From Verrucomicrobiota bacterium (GTDB taxonomy: Bacteria > Verrucomicrobiota > Verrucomicrobiia > Limisphaerales > J093), in NCBI GenBank assembly GCA_003695015.1, contig RFJD01000248.1:1-14784 (forward strand): DNA of 14,784 nt, written 5' to 3'. A program made the translations under genes and the position numbers. Numbering within the stretch: the first letter of the stretch is position 1; each line of letters opens with the position of its first letter. Below the pieces are notes generated by a model. It had not been told where the DNA came from and did no database searches. It was given only the letters and a program-made list of their open reading frames with translations. Of the stretch, positions 14,529 through 14,784 are shown piece by piece.

Positions 14529-14784
14529 ATGCTTTCGCCTGCTCTTGGATTCGGACGCCGGCGCCCGGGGACTCCGGTCTGGCTTTCCGGCGCGCGGGTG
14601 CTGGCCGCGTTGGGATGCGGCTGGCTGGCAGCAGCGGCCTCCCTTCCCACCGAGGACCCGCCTGAGGAGAGCCTTCATCCGCTCTTGGCGCCGGTGATCG
14701 AGCAGGGACCCTATCGCCCGCGTTGGGAGTCGCTGACGCAACATCCGCTGCCGGCGTGGTATCAGCGCGACAAGATCGGCCTCA
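14529..14784 (+). CDS. Putative exported GH29-like alpha-L-fucosidase, N-terminus only (runs off right edge)
   Basis: The frame is open from ATG 14529 to the window end (85 codons). A signal-peptide-like segment (ARVLAALGCGWLAAAASLP) is followed by YRPRWESLTQHPLPAWYQRD and then KIGL, which match the start of GH29 alpha-L-fucosidases (W-x-S-L-x-x-(Y/H)-P-x-P-x-W(Y/F)-x-x-x-K-x-G, normally continuing FIHWG just past the edge). GH29 enzymes remove terminal alpha-L-fucose by a retaining mechanism. The catalytic aspartate and acid/base residues lie outside the window, so activity cannot be judged. The gene follows the GH116 gene by 71 bp on the same strand, so co-transcription is likely. Other families with a similar motif are possible, but I know of none that fits as well. 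Confidence 0.72.
   Translation, partial: MLSPALGFGRRRPGTPVWLSGARVLAALGCGWLAAAASLPTEDPPEESLHPLLAPVIEQGPYRPRWESLTQHPLPAWYQRDKIGL

Noticed and set aside
1..14784. tRNA, rRNA, CRISPR array, insertion sequence or att site
   Set aside because: I saw no tRNA-like cloverleaf, no regularly spaced repeats, no transposase or integrase frame and no flanking inverted repeats. The only long direct repeat is inside the LamG gene and is coding.

Overview
This is a GC-rich window (roughly 65-70% G+C by eye) from what looks like a member of the Verrucomicrobiota. The reasons are a stand-alone prepilin-type protein of the kind multiplied in that phylum, an Ig/LamG repeat protein ending in a '..FYRLR'-type tail, a beta-propeller sensor kinase, and Tat-exported and lipoprotein carbohydrate proteins. 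The assignment is inference; there is no marker gene. Almost no start codon has a good Shine-Dalgarno sequence. Because of the base composition, very long open frames also occur on the opposite strand and are not genes.

Layout. (1) 1-614, minus strand: the first 204 codons of trpD, running off the left edge. Everything else is on the plus strand. (2) 692-5483: a signalling cluster made of a sugar-binding-type periplasmic lipoprotein, a membrane sensor histidine kinase with 14 propeller motifs, and a NarL-type response regulator. The first two genes overlap and the third follows after 45 bp. (3) 5484-5776: a 293-bp leader with a weak hairpin and no gene I can support. (4) 5777-9493: a large secreted protein with three Ig-LamG units. 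(5) 9597-10451: a prepilin-like protein. (6) 10531-11130: a predicted lipoprotein with an RbsD/FucU (pyranase/mutarotase) fold. (7) 11272-14457: a Tat-exported GH116/DUF608-type glycosidase with an extra beta-rich domain inserted in its N-terminal half. (8) 14529 to the right edge: the start of an exported GH29-like alpha-L-fucosidase.

How the parts may work together (inference): a periplasmic binding protein and the propeller kinase detect a carbohydrate outside the inner membrane and signal to the NarL-type regulator. The downstream genes supply surface or periplasmic proteins that bind and cleave glycans, probably fucose-containing ones, given the GH29 start and the FucU-like protein. No ABC permease, TonB receptor or sugar kinase lies in the window, so uptake must be encoded elsewhere. 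trpD is an unrelated, divergently transcribed housekeeping gene.

The points most worth a second look are the binding-protein/kinase pair without a transporter, the exported form of a normally cytoplasmic mutarotase fold, the domain inserted into the GH116 enzyme, and a 152-bp block that is 96% identical between the first and third LamG modules but not the second.
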